The position numbers and the translations under genes are program-made. From positions 30,107 through 94,106 of the forward strand of contig JBFMFC010000007.1 in NCBI GenBank assembly GCA_040752195.1: a DNA stretch of 64,000 nt. The letters run 5' to 3'. Under the pieces are notes generated by a model. That model saw only the letters and a program-made list of their open reading frames with translations. It did not search any database and was not told where the DNA came from. This document shows, piece by piece, positions 1 to 9,607 of the stretch (positions within the stretch are counted from its first letter, which is position 1; every line of letters starts with the position of its first letter). Source of the DNA: DSNY01 sp040752195 (GTDB taxonomy: Bacteria; Pseudomonadota; Gammaproteobacteria; Burkholderiales; Burkholderiaceae_F).

Positions 1-368
1 ACCAGTTTCTCCGGCGGCAGAAGCTCGGTCAGGATGCCGTACTTGGCCGGAGAGTACGCCGCGGCGCCGAGCCCGACCACCGCGTAGGCGAGCAGCGGAT
101 GCATGCCGAAAAACATCAGCAGGCAGCCGCCGATCTTGACCGTGTTGGTCACGAACATCACGCGGCCTTTCGGCATCGAGTCCGCGAAGGCGCCGACGAA
201 AGCTGCGAGCCCGACATACGAAACGAAGAAGAACAGCTTCAGCATCGGCGTCATCCACTCGGGCGCGTGGATTTCGCGCAGCAGCGCGATCGCGGCGATC
301 AGCAGCGCATTGTCGGCCAGCGATGAGAAGAACTGCGCGGCCATGATCGTGTAGAAGCCGCGGTTCAT
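1..368 (-). CDS. lplT: Lysophospholipid transporter LplT (MFS), 5' part only
   Basis: This is the first ~122 residues of a major facilitator family protein; the gene runs off the left edge of the window. The N-terminus reads MNRGFYTIMAAQFFSSLADN, typical of LplT, which flips lysophospholipids across the inner membrane for re-acylation. At least three hydrophobic segments are visible, with the short polar loop DSMPKGR after the second, as in MFS proteins. The ATG at 368 gives exactly this start. The gene diverges from alr across about 140 bp, a pairing I recall from other betaproteobacteria. Only the N-terminal quarter is present, so nothing can be said about a fused acyltransferase domain. 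Confidence 0.8.
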   Translation of the reverse strand, partial: MNRGFYTIMAAQFFSSLADNALLIAAIALLREIHAPEWMTPMLKLFFFVSYVGLAAFVGAFADSMPKGRVMFVTNTVKIGGCLLMFFGMHPLLAYAVVGLGAAAYSPAKYGILTELLPPEKL

Positions 369-507
369 CGCTGGTGGTCTACGGGCATCGGTGCGCTGGG
401 CGCGATCGTCAGGGCGGCGTCTTATAGCATGCAGGCCGCGTGACGAGCGCGCGGTGGCGCACGGATGCTGCGTTTATCCTTGCCGCCGCACGCTCTTGCG
501 CTCACCG

Positions 508-1593
508 ATGCCTCGACCGATCCTGGCAACGATCGACCTCGCCGCGATGCGGCACAACCTGGCGCAGGCGCGCGCCCGTGCGGGTCGTCGCAAGGTGTGG
601 GCGGTCGTCAAGGCGAATGCGTACGGACACGGCATCGAGCGGGCGGTCCGCGCGTTTGCCGAAGCCGACGGGCTCGCTCTGCTCGACCTGGCCGAGGCGC
701 AACGCGCGCGCGACGCCGGCTGGCGCAAGCCGATCCTGTTGCTCGAGGGCTTCTTCGAGCCGGCCGACCTGGCGGCGGTCGATGCGCTCGGGCTGACCGT
801 GGTCGCGCACAGTATCGAGCAGATCGAGATGCTCGAGCGGCATCGGCCGCCGCGGCCGATCGACGTCTACCTGAAGCTGAACACGGGGATGAACCGGCTC
901 GGGTTCGGTGCGGCCGATGCACCGCAGGCACTCGCCCGGCTGCAGGCGTTGCCGCACGTGCGCGTCGTTTCGCTGATGACGCACTTCGCGAATGCCGAAC
1001 GCGACGACGCGGGGCTCGGGCGCGCCGCGCCGGCCGAGCAGTTGCGCGCGTTCGCCGCGCTGACCGCCGACTGGCCCGGCGAACGTTGCCTCGCCAACTC
1101 GGCGGTCCTCTTTCTGCAGCCGTCGATCGGCGGCGATGCGGTCCGTCCTGGCATCGCGCTGTACGGCGCCATGCCCGGCGCATCGGTCAGCGCCGCGAGC
1201 CTGGGCCTGCGACCGGCAATGACGCTGCGCACGCGGCTGATCGGCGTGCAGCAGCTACAGAGCGGCGATGCCGTCGGCTACGGCTCGCAGTTCGTCGCAA
1301 CCGGTCCGATGCGGATCGGCGTGGCGGCCTGCGGCTACGCCGACGGCTATCCGCGCCATGCGCCGAACGCGACGCCGGTCGCCGTCGACGGCGTGCGGAC
1401 CGGCACGGTCGGCCGCGTGTCGATGGACATGTTGTGCGTCGACCTGACCCGCGTGCCGGCCGCGCGCGTGGGTTCCGAGGTCGAGCTGTGGGGCGCGCGG
1501 ATCCCGATCGACGAGGTCGCGTCAGCCGCGGGCACGGTCGGCTACCAGTTGATGTGCGCGCTGGCGCCGCGCGTTCCGGTCGTCGAGGTCTGA
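508..1593 (+). CDS. alr: Alanine racemase
   Basis: A 361-residue PLP enzyme that interconverts L- and D-alanine and supplies D-Ala for peptidoglycan. The PLP lysine lies in AVVKANAYGHG (Lys35). The segment AVGYGSQF, near residue 255, should carry the catalytic tyrosine of the second active-site face. The C-terminal beta domain with GRVSMDMLCVDL is complete. The reading frame is open upstream to 391, but the extension is low-complexity and unlike the family. The ATG at 508 (MPRPILATIDL) gives the usual start just before the first strand of the barrel. The stop is followed after one base by the radA start, so the two are probably co-translated. Confidence 0.95.
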   Translation: MPRPILATIDLAAMRHNLAQARARAGRRKVWAVVKANAYGHGIERAVRAFAEADGLALLDLAEAQRARDAGWRKPILLLEGFFEPADLAAVDALGLTVVAHSIEQIEMLERHRPPRPIDVYLKLNTGMNRLGFGAADAPQALARLQALPHVRVVSLMTHFANAERDDAGLGRAAPAEQLRAFAALTADWPGERCLANSAVLFLQPSIGGDAVRPGIALYGAMPGASVSAASLGLRPAMTLRTRLIGVQQLQSGDAVGYGSQFVATGPMRIGVAACGYADGYPRHAPNATPVAVDGVRTGTVGRVSMDMLCVDLTRVPAARVGSEVELWGARIPIDEVASAAGTVGYQLMCALAPRVPVVEV

Positions 1594-1594
1594 C

Positions 1595-2950
1595 TTGGCC
1601 AAAGCGAAGGCACAGTACGTCTGTTCCGAGTGCGACGGAACTTCGCCGAAGTGGCAGGGCCAGTGTCCGGCGTGCGGCGCGTGGAACACCTTGGCCGAGA
1701 CACGCGTCGAGCCGGCGTCCGCGAACCGGTATGCGGCGCTGGCGCCGGCCTCGGCGGTGCAGATGCTCGGTGCGGTGCACGCGCGCGAGCTGCCGCGCGC
1801 GTCCAGTGGTATCGAGGAGTTCGACCGCGTGCTCGGCGGCGGGCTCGTCGAAGGCGGCGTCGTGCTGATCGGCGGCGATCCGGGGATCGGCAAGTCGACG
1901 TTGCTGCTGCAGGCGCTCGCCGCGATGGCGCGCAGCCGGCGCGTGCTGTACGTCTCCGGCGAGGAGTCGGCCGCGCAGGTCGCGCTGCGCGCGCGGCGGC
2001 TCGGCATCGAAGGGCACGACGTGCGGCTGCTCGCCGAGATCGGGCTCGAGCGCATCGTCGCCACGCTCGCGGAGGAGAAGCCGCAAGTCGCGGTCATCGA
2101 CTCGATCCAGACGCTGTACTCGAACGAGCTGCAGTCGGCGCCGGGTTCGGTCGCGCAGGTGCGCGAGTGCGCAGCGCAACTGACGCGGCTCGCCAAGCAG
2201 TCGGGCATCGCGATCGTCCTGGTCGGTCACGTGACCAAGGAGGGCGCGATCGCCGGCCCGCGCGTGCTCGAGCACATGGTCGACACGGTGCTGTACTTCG
2301 AAGGCGACACGCACTCGTCGTTCCGGCTGATCCGCGCGATCAAGAACCGCTACGGCGCGGTCAACGAGCTGGGCGTGTTCGCGATGACCGACCGCGGGCT
2401 GCGCGGCGTTTCGAACCCGTCGGCGCTCTTTCTCTCGCAGCACGACGCCGCCGTTCCCGGCTCCTGCGTGCTGGTCACGCAGGAAGGCACGCGGCCGCTG
2501 CTGGTCGAGATCCAGGCGTTGGTCGACGCCGCGCACGTGCCGAATCCGCGCCGGCTGTCGGTCGGGCTCGACCCGCAGCGGCTGGCGCTGTTGCTGGCGG
2601 TGCTGCACCGGCACGCGGGTGTGGCGACCTTCGACCAGGACGTCTTCGTCAACGCGGTGGGCGGCGTGCGCATCCAGGAGCCCGCGGCCGACCTCGCGGT
2701 GCTCGCGGCGATCGTCTCGTCGATCCGCAACAAGCCGCTGCCGCGCGGGCTGGTCGCGTTCGGCGAAGTGGGACTCGCCGGCGAGATCCGCCCCGCGCCG
2801 CGCGGCCAGGAGCGGCTGCGCGAGGCCGCCAAGCTGGGTTTTTCGACGGCGCTGGTCCCGAAAGCCAACGCGCCCAAGCAGCCGATCGAAGGGCTGGAGA
2901 TCGTTGCCGTCGATCGGCTCGAGCATGCGCTCGCGCGGCTGAGGGCGTAA
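1595..2950 (+). CDS. radA: DNA repair protein RadA
   Basis: A 451-residue RadA/Sms protein, a RecA-like ATPase with a Lon-like C-terminal domain that promotes branch migration during recombination. An N-terminal zinc finger uses Cys10, Cys13, Cys24 and Cys27. The Walker A motif GGDPGIGKS covers residues 93-101. The RadA-specific KNRFG motif appears as KNRYG at 250-254, a conservative change. The Lon-P-like domain with GEVGLAGEIRPAPRGQERL ends the protein. The start is a TTG one base after the alr stop; it gives the canonical MAKAKAQYVCSEC N-terminus and no ATG fits. The gene converges on hpnE with only six bases between the stops. Confidence 0.96.
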   Translation: MAKAKAQYVCSECDGTSPKWQGQCPACGAWNTLAETRVEPASANRYAALAPASAVQMLGAVHARELPRASSGIEEFDRVLGGGLVEGGVVLIGGDPGIGKSTLLLQALAAMARSRRVLYVSGEESAAQVALRARRLGIEGHDVRLLAEIGLERIVATLAEEKPQVAVIDSIQTLYSNELQSAPGSVAQVRECAAQLTRLAKQSGIAIVLVGHVTKEGAIAGPRVLEHMVDTVLYFEGDTHSSFRLIRAIKNRYGAVNELGVFAMTDRGLRGVSNPSALFLSQHDAAVPGSCVLVTQEGTRPLLVEIQALVDAAHVPNPRRLSVGLDPQRLALLLAVLHRHAGVATFDQDVFVNAVGGVRIQEPAADLAVLAAIVSSIRNKPLPRGLVAFGEVGLAGEIRPAPRGQERLREAAKLGFSTALVPKANAPKQPIEGLEIVAVDRLEHALARLRA

Positions 2951-2956
2951 GCCCGT

Positions 2957-4303
2957 TCAGCGGGCCGCGCGCGAAGACAATTCGAGATCGGCGCGCAGCG
3001 CACCCGCGGCCGCCAGCCCCGCGCGCACCGAACCTTCGATCGTCGAAGGGTACGGGCTGGCGGCGGCGTCGCCCGCGAGATAGAGGCCGGGCGCGGCGAG
3101 CCGCGCGGGCGGGCGTCGCAGACCGGGCGCCGGCACGATCGTCGCGTGCTTCTCGATCAGCAGCGCCGCGGCCAGCGGCGCCGGCAGGCCGAGGTCGGCC
3201 GACAGCTGCCGCGCGACCGCGGCCACGACGGCATCGCGATCGCGTTCCAGATGTGGGCCGTCCGCGCTGATGACCACGGCGAGCACGCCGCCGCAGTTGG
3301 CGTCGAGCGCACCGCGGTCGAACACCCATTGGCCGTAGCGTTCCGTGGCCGGGTCTTCGCGCAGCGCGTACACGGGGTGAGGCAGCCGCAGCGCCTCCGG
3401 GTAGCGCAGGTAGACGGTCGCGATCGGCGCGGTCTCGATCCGGCGCAGCATCGCGACCGCGTCCGCACACGGGGCGCCGTCGATCGACACCAGCAGATCG
3501 GCGGCGCGCGACGGCGGCAGGGCCAGCACGACGGCGTCGGCGACGATCGGCGCGCCGCCGCGCGTTTGGACCGCCCAGCCGCGCGGCGCCAGCCGGCGCA
3601 GCCCGACCGCCGGCGTTCGCAGGCGCACCGTCGCGCCGACTTCGAGCGCGTCGACGGCAGCGTCCGGCAGCAGCCCCGACAGATCGCCACGCGGCAGCAG
3701 CAGGTCGCTCGCGGCCGCATCGGCGCCGAGCGAATCACGCAGCACCGCGAGGAACATCGCGGCCGACGCCTGCTGCAGCCGCACGTTCAGCGCAGCCACG
3801 CACAGCGGCTGCCAGATGCGGTCGACGAGCCGGTCGGGATGGCCGCGGAACAGCTCGGCCGCGGGCCGGTCCGGTTCGATCCGCCAGCTCGCGCGCCGCA
3901 TCGAGGCGACCCAGGTCGCGAGCGCCAGCCGTTCGCGCGTGCTGTAGCCGCGCGCGCGCAGCAGCGCGGCGGCCAGATGAAGCGGCGCAGGCCAGCTCGC
4001 CGCCCGCAGCGCGAAGCCGTCCGGGTAACGCAGCGTGAAAGGCACGCGCTCGAACGCGCGCGTCGGATCCACACCCAAGCGCCGTAGCAGCCGCAGCGTC
4101 TGCACGTACGCACCGATCAGCAGGTGCTGGCCGTTGTCGAGCGCGTAGCGGCGGTCGCCGAGCGCGACCTCGACCCGCCGTGCGCGGCCGCCCGCTTGCG
4201 GGGCGGCGTCGAGCAGCGCAACGTCGGCGCCGGCATCGACGAGCGCGAGCGCCGCGGCCAGCCCCGACCAGCCCGCGCCGACGACGATCGCGCGCGCGCT
4301 CAC
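2957..4303 (-). CDS. hpnE: Hydroxysqualene dehydroxylase HpnE
   Basis: A 448-residue FAD-dependent amine-oxidase/desaturase-fold protein. It catalyses the last step of the bacterial HpnCDE route, reducing hydroxysqualene to squalene. The N-terminus reads VSARAIVVGAGWSGLAAALA, a Rossmann FAD-binding motif, followed by GGRARR. The C-terminus has the matching GLYLAGDAAASPYPSTIEGS segment. I place the start at the GTG at 4303, because it overlaps the hpnD stop as GTGA and puts the FAD motif at residue 5. An upstream ATG (4357) would add 18 unlikely residues inside hpnD. Third gene of the hpnCDE operon. No squalene-hopene cyclase gene is in the window. Confidence 0.93.
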   Translation of the reverse strand: MSARAIVVGAGWSGLAAALALVDAGADVALLDAAPQAGGRARRVEVALGDRRYALDNGQHLLIGAYVQTLRLLRRLGVDPTRAFERVPFTLRYPDGFALRAASWPAPLHLAAALLRARGYSTRERLALATWVASMRRASWRIEPDRPAAELFRGHPDRLVDRIWQPLCVAALNVRLQQASAAMFLAVLRDSLGADAAASDLLLPRGDLSGLLPDAAVDALEVGATVRLRTPAVGLRRLAPRGWAVQTRGGAPIVADAVVLALPPSRAADLLVSIDGAPCADAVAMLRRIETAPIATVYLRYPEALRLPHPVYALREDPATERYGQWVFDRGALDANCGGVLAVVISADGPHLERDRDAVVAAVARQLSADLGLPAPLAAALLIEKHATIVPAPGLRRPPARLAAPGLYLAGDAAASPYPSTIEGSVRAGLAAAGALRADLELSSRAAR

Positions 4304-5157
4304 GCGCGGGGCCGCGCCATCGCCGTCGGCCAGACCCACGTCCGCCAGGCGATCCACAGTTTGCGCAGGGGCGTGAGCGCGATGCGCTGGTGCAGCACGC
4401 GGAAGCGCTCGCGCTCGATCTCGTCGAGCAGTGTCGCGTAGATCGCACCCATGATCAGTCCCGGTCGCTGCGCCTTGCGGTCCTGCGGTTCGAGCACGGC
4501 GAGCGCGGCGCGGTAGAAGCCGCGGGCGCGCTCGGCCTCGAAGCGCATCAACGGTTCGAAGCCTTCCGTGTAACGACGGTCGAGCAGATCGGCCGGGCGC
4601 ACGCCGAAGCGCTGCAGGTCTTCCAGCGGCAGGTAGATGCGGCCACGGCGTGCATCCTCGCCGACGTCGCGGATGACGTTGATCAGTTGCAGCGCGAGGC
4701 CGAGGTTGCGCGCGTACACATAGGTCGACTCCTGCGCTGCGCCGAAGATGCCGGCGGCCAGTTCACCGACCACGCCGGCGACCAGGTGGCAGTAGCGCTG
4801 CAACGCGGCGAAATCGAGGTAGCGCGTCTGCTGCAGGTCCATCTGCATGCCTTCGAGCACCTGCAGCAGGCGCTCGCGCTTCAGATCGAACGCCGCCAGG
4901 TGCGGAGCCAGAGCGCGCGTGACCGGGTGCTGCGGACGGCCCGCGTAAAGGGCGTCGATCTCGTCGGCCCACCAGGCGAGCTTGGCGCGCGCGACACCCG
5001 GATCGCTGACCTCGTCGACGACGTCGTCGATCTCGCGGCAGTACGCGTACAGCGCGGTGATCGCGCGGCGCCGCTCGGGCGGCAGAAACAGGAAGCTGTA
5101 GTAGAAGCTCGAGCCGCTGGCTGCCGCCTTCTGCTGGCAGTATTCGTCGGGAGTCAT
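4300..5157 (-). CDS. hpnD: Presqualene diphosphate synthase HpnD
   Basis: A 285-residue trans-prenyl head-to-head condensing enzyme that joins two farnesyl diphosphates into presqualene diphosphate. The first aspartate-rich motif is in YCREIDDVVDEVSD and the second in INVIRDVGEDARRGRIYLP; both bind Mg-diphosphate in this family. The N-terminus MTPDEYCQQKAAASGSSFYY is typical of HpnD. The stop overlaps the hpnE GTG by four bases, and the start lies four bases after the hpnC stop, so the three genes form a tightly coupled operon. Confidence 0.94.
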   Translation of the reverse strand: MTPDEYCQQKAAASGSSFYYSFLFLPPERRRAITALYAYCREIDDVVDEVSDPGVARAKLAWWADEIDALYAGRPQHPVTRALAPHLAAFDLKRERLLQVLEGMQMDLQQTRYLDFAALQRYCHLVAGVVGELAAGIFGAAQESTYVYARNLGLALQLINVIRDVGEDARRGRIYLPLEDLQRFGVRPADLLDRRYTEGFEPLMRFEAERARGFYRAALAVLEPQDRKAQRPGLIMGAIYATLLDEIERERFRVLHQRIALTPLRKLWIAWRTWVWPTAMARPRA

Positions 5158-5161
5158 CGTC

Positions 5162-5962
5162 TTACATGGTGCCGGCGCGCAGGGTCATTCGCAGCCAGTC
5201 GGCTGCGTGCAGCACGGGGCGCCGCCTGAACACGTCGCCGGCGACCGCGTCGATGCGTTCGAGGATGCGCAGCCCGCCCTGGACGACGAGCCGCAGTTCG
5301 AAGCCGATGCGGCCGCCGAGCGCACGCGCCAGCGGCGCGCCCGACTCTAGCATTGCCCGCGCGCGCGCCGTCTGTGCCGCCATCAGCGCGCTCCACGCCG
5401 CATCGACGCGCCCGGCGCCGATCGCCTCCTCATCGACGCCGAAGCGCTGCAGCTCGACGCCCGGCAGATAGACCCGGCCCTTGGCGAAGTCGAGTGCGAC
5501 GTCCTGCCAGAAGTTCGTCAGCTGCAGCCCGGTGCAGATCGAGTCCGACTGCGCGACCAGCACGGGGTCGTGGCGCCGGTACAGATGAAGCAGCAGACGG
5601 CCGATCGGATTGGCCGAACGGCGGCAATAGTCGAGCAGCGCTTCGTAGTCGGCGTAGCGCTGCACGACGACGTCCTGCGCGAAGGCCGACAGCAGATCGC
5701 GCAACAGGGCGACCGGCAGCGCGTTGCGGGCGACGGCGTCGGCGAGATCGGGCCACTCCGTGGCGCGGCCGGCTTCGATCGCGTCGAGCTGACCGGCGAG
5801 GTGCGCAAGCCTGGCCAGCCTCACTTGCGGGGGATCGTCGCCTTCGTCGGCGATGTCGTCGGCGGTGCGCGCGAAGCGGTAGATCGCACGCACGGGCGCG
5901 CGCAGAGGCGCCGGCAATAGCCACGACGCCACCGGGAAGTTCTCGTAGTGAGCGACGCCCAT
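5162..5962 (-). CDS. hpnC: Hydroxysqualene synthase HpnC
   Basis: A 266-residue paralogue of HpnD that converts presqualene diphosphate to hydroxysqualene. It has the phytoene/squalene synthase fold with the two aspartate-rich motifs RTADDIADEGDD and NFWQDVALDFAKGR. The opening MGVAHYENFPVASWLLP is the HpnC signature, which separates it from HpnD. First gene of hpnC-hpnD-hpnE. The 99 bp to the tRNA-Leu gene on the other strand must hold its promoter, but I see no strong match there. Confidence 0.93.
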   Translation of the reverse strand: MGVAHYENFPVASWLLPAPLRAPVRAIYRFARTADDIADEGDDPPQVRLARLAHLAGQLDAIEAGRATEWPDLADAVARNALPVALLRDLLSAFAQDVVVQRYADYEALLDYCRRSANPIGRLLLHLYRRHDPVLVAQSDSICTGLQLTNFWQDVALDFAKGRVYLPGVELQRFGVDEEAIGAGRVDAAWSALMAAQTARARAMLESGAPLARALGGRIGFELRLVVQGGLRILERIDAVAGDVFRRRPVLHAADWLRMTLRAGTM

Positions 5963-6010
5963 GCGCCGAAGCTAGCATGGGCGCGCGAGGAGACGCGGTC
6001 GCTTCGATTA

Positions 6011-6030
6011 GAATCGGCGCGAATCGGCGC
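6011..6030. repeat. 10-bp tandem direct repeat upstream of tRNA-Leu
   Basis: The ten bases GAATCGGCGC occur twice in immediate succession between hpnC and tRNA-Leu. A TAGAAT hexamer (6009-6014), a possible -10 element for the tRNA, overlaps the first copy. No convincing -35 hexamer lies 16-18 bp further up. Confidence 0.5.
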
Positions 6031-6061
6031 GTCGGCGATGCGCGACATGACCGAGGTCGTC

Positions 6062-6148
6062 GCGAAGGTGGCGAAATTGGTAGACGCACCAGGTTTAGGT
6101 CCTGACGCCTTCACCGGCGTGGGGGTTCGAGTCCCCCCCTTCGCACCA
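6062..6148 (+). tRNA. tRNA-Leu (UAG anticodon)
   Basis: An 87-nt class II tRNA. The acceptor stem GCGAAGG pairs with CCTTCGC, followed by A and an encoded CCA. The D-arm contains AAATTGGTAGA. The anticodon loop TTTAGGT presents TAG, for CUA/CUN leucine codons. The long variable arm and T-arm GGGGGTTCGAGTCCCCC complete the fold. The outermost anticodon-stem pair is a C-A mismatch. The gene sits 51 bp before tig. Confidence 0.97.
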
Positions 6149-6199
6149 GGAACTCGATGAGCCGGCCGCCGGACGCGGTCGCAAGGATTCCAGACAAAC

Positions 6200-7504
6200 A
6201 TGCAACAGAACATCGAAACGCTCGGCGCGCTGGAGCGGCGCGTCGACCTGCACGTGCCCGCGGCGGAAATCGAAAAGGAAGTCTCGGCACGCCTGAACAG
6301 GCTGTCGCGTACCGTACGCATGCCGGGCTTCCGCCCCGGCAAGGTGCCGCTGAAGATGGTGGCGGCATCGTACGGCGCGCAGGTCCAGGCCGAAGTGCTG
6401 AACGACAAAATCGGCGAGGCCTTCGGCGCGCTCGTCAGCGCGAGCAAGCTGCGCGTGGCCGGCATGCCGCGCGTCGAGCCGAAGCCGGGCGCGGAGGGCG
6501 GTGACGTCGCGTTCTCGGCGACCTTCGAGGTCTATCCGGACATCAGGATTGGCGATCTGTCCGCGGTCGAGGTGCAGCGCGCCGTCTGCCCCGTGGGCGA
6601 CGCCGAGATCGACGAAACGATCGAGATCATGCGCCGACAGCGCGCCACGTACCACGCGGTCGAACGCGGCGCGTCGGACGGCGACCGCGTGACCGTCGAC
6701 TACCGAGGCTCGCTCGACGGCACGCCGTTCGAGGGCGGCACCGCAAGCCATTTCCCGTTCACCCTCGGCGAGGGGCGCATGCTGCCGGAGTTCGAAGCGG
6801 CCGTGCGCGGGATGAAGGCGGACGAGTCGAAGACGTTCGCGCTGACCTTCCCGGCCGACTACCGCGCGCAAGAGCTGGCAGGCAGGACCGCGCAGTTCGA
6901 CGTCACGGTCAGGAAAGTCGAGGAACCGAAGCTGCCGCAGGTCGACGCGGAGTTCGCCAAGGCGCTCGGCGTGGCCGATGGCGACCTGGCCAGGATGCGC
7001 GACGAGATCCGCGCCAATCTGGAGCGCGAAGTCGGGATGCGGCTGAAGAACCGGACCCGGGAGAGCGTGTTGAATGCGCTGCTGGCGTCGACGTCGTTCG
7101 AAGTGCCGAAGGCGCTGGTACAGGAAGAGCAACGCCGGCTCGCCGAGATGGCGCGCGCCGACCTCGCTGCGCGCGGCGTTCAGATGAAGGACGCGCCGAT
7201 CCCGGTCGAACTGTTCGCGGCGCAGGCCGAACGGCGCGTGCGGCTCGGCTTGCTGCTGGCCGAGCTGGTGCGCAGCCAGAGCCTGCAGGCGCGACAGGAC
7301 CAGATCCGCAAGGCGATCGAGGACATCGCGCAGAGCTACGAGAAGCCGGCCGAAGTGATCCAGTGGTACCTTGGCAACCGCGAGCGCCTGGCGGAAATCG
7401 AAGGCGCCGTGGTCGAAGACAACGTCGTGCAGTGGGTGCTGCAGCGTGCCAAGGTCGTCGATACGCCCGTGGCGTTCAACGAACTGATGGGTCGCGGCAT
7501 TTGA
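6200..7504 (+). CDS. tig: Trigger factor, ribosome-associated chaperone
   Basis: A 434-residue trigger factor, close to the E. coli length (432). The N-terminal ribosome-binding domain contains the FRPGKVP signature (PGFRPGKVPLKMV). A central FKBP-type prolyl isomerase domain (about residues 160-245) contains GDRVTVDYRGSLDG and TLGEGRMLPEFE. The C-terminal helical arms follow. It binds nascent chains at the ribosomal exit tunnel. It heads the conserved tig-clpP-clpX-lon order, with 23 bp to the chosen clpP start. Confidence 0.97.
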   Translation: MQQNIETLGALERRVDLHVPAAEIEKEVSARLNRLSRTVRMPGFRPGKVPLKMVAASYGAQVQAEVLNDKIGEAFGALVSASKLRVAGMPRVEPKPGAEGGDVAFSATFEVYPDIRIGDLSAVEVQRAVCPVGDAEIDETIEIMRRQRATYHAVERGASDGDRVTVDYRGSLDGTPFEGGTASHFPFTLGEGRMLPEFEAAVRGMKADESKTFALTFPADYRAQELAGRTAQFDVTVRKVEEPKLPQVDAEFAKALGVADGDLARMRDEIRANLEREVGMRLKNRTRESVLNALLASTSFEVPKALVQEEQRRLAEMARADLAARGVQMKDAPIPVELFAAQAERRVRLGLLLAELVRSQSLQARQDQIRKAIEDIAQSYEKPAEVIQWYLGNRERLAEIEGAVVEDNVVQWVLQRAKVVDTPVAFNELMGRGI

Positions 7505-7527
7505 GCATGGGCAGTGGAGACAGGTCG

Positions 7528-8163
<636 letters not shown>

Positions 8164-8197
8164 CGCTCGCCGCGCCTCATCGCACAGGCACGAACGA

Positions 8198-9463
<1,266 letters not shown>

Positions 9464-9548
9464 TCCGCCGCCGTTTCCCGCCCAAGGGAACATCCGCGGC
9501 GGGCGCCGTTCCAACGTGCTAGATTCGTTCGCCGTTGCACTCGGGCGG

Positions 9549-9579
9549 CCCTTGAGTTCCGCCTCGCGTGCCCGCATCT
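9549..9579 (+). promoter_or_regulatory. Probable sigma-32 heat-shock promoter of lon
   Basis: CCCTTGAGT (9549-9557) resembles the sigma-32 -35 element CTTGAAA. After 14 bases, CCGCATCT (9572-9579) matches the -10 element CCCCATNT at seven of eight positions. The spacing is within the 13-15 bp known for E. coli RpoH promoters. Transcription would begin near 9586, about 20 bp before the lon ATG. lon is a classical heat-shock gene, which supports the reading. Confidence 0.55.
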
Positions 9580-9607
9580 GTCGGGTGATTCCGACCTAGG
9601 ACTTCAT

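Noticed and set aside
391..507. Extended alanine racemase N-terminus
   Set aside because: The extra 39 residues are Arg/Cys-rich and unlike the family; the ATG at 508 gives the normal start.
1187..2926. A 579-codon minus-strand frame opposite radA
   Set aside because: Antisense to radA and the end of alr; the composition is biased and no domain is seen.
2951..2965. A hairpin GCCCG/CGGGC between the convergent radA and hpnE stops
   Set aside because: Only five base pairs with no T-run on either strand, and it overlaps the hpnE stop codon. Too weak to call a terminator.
5948..6160. A 70-codon frame across the tRNA-Leu gene
   Set aside because: It consists mostly of tRNA sequence; the tRNA fold is certain and the peptide has no support.
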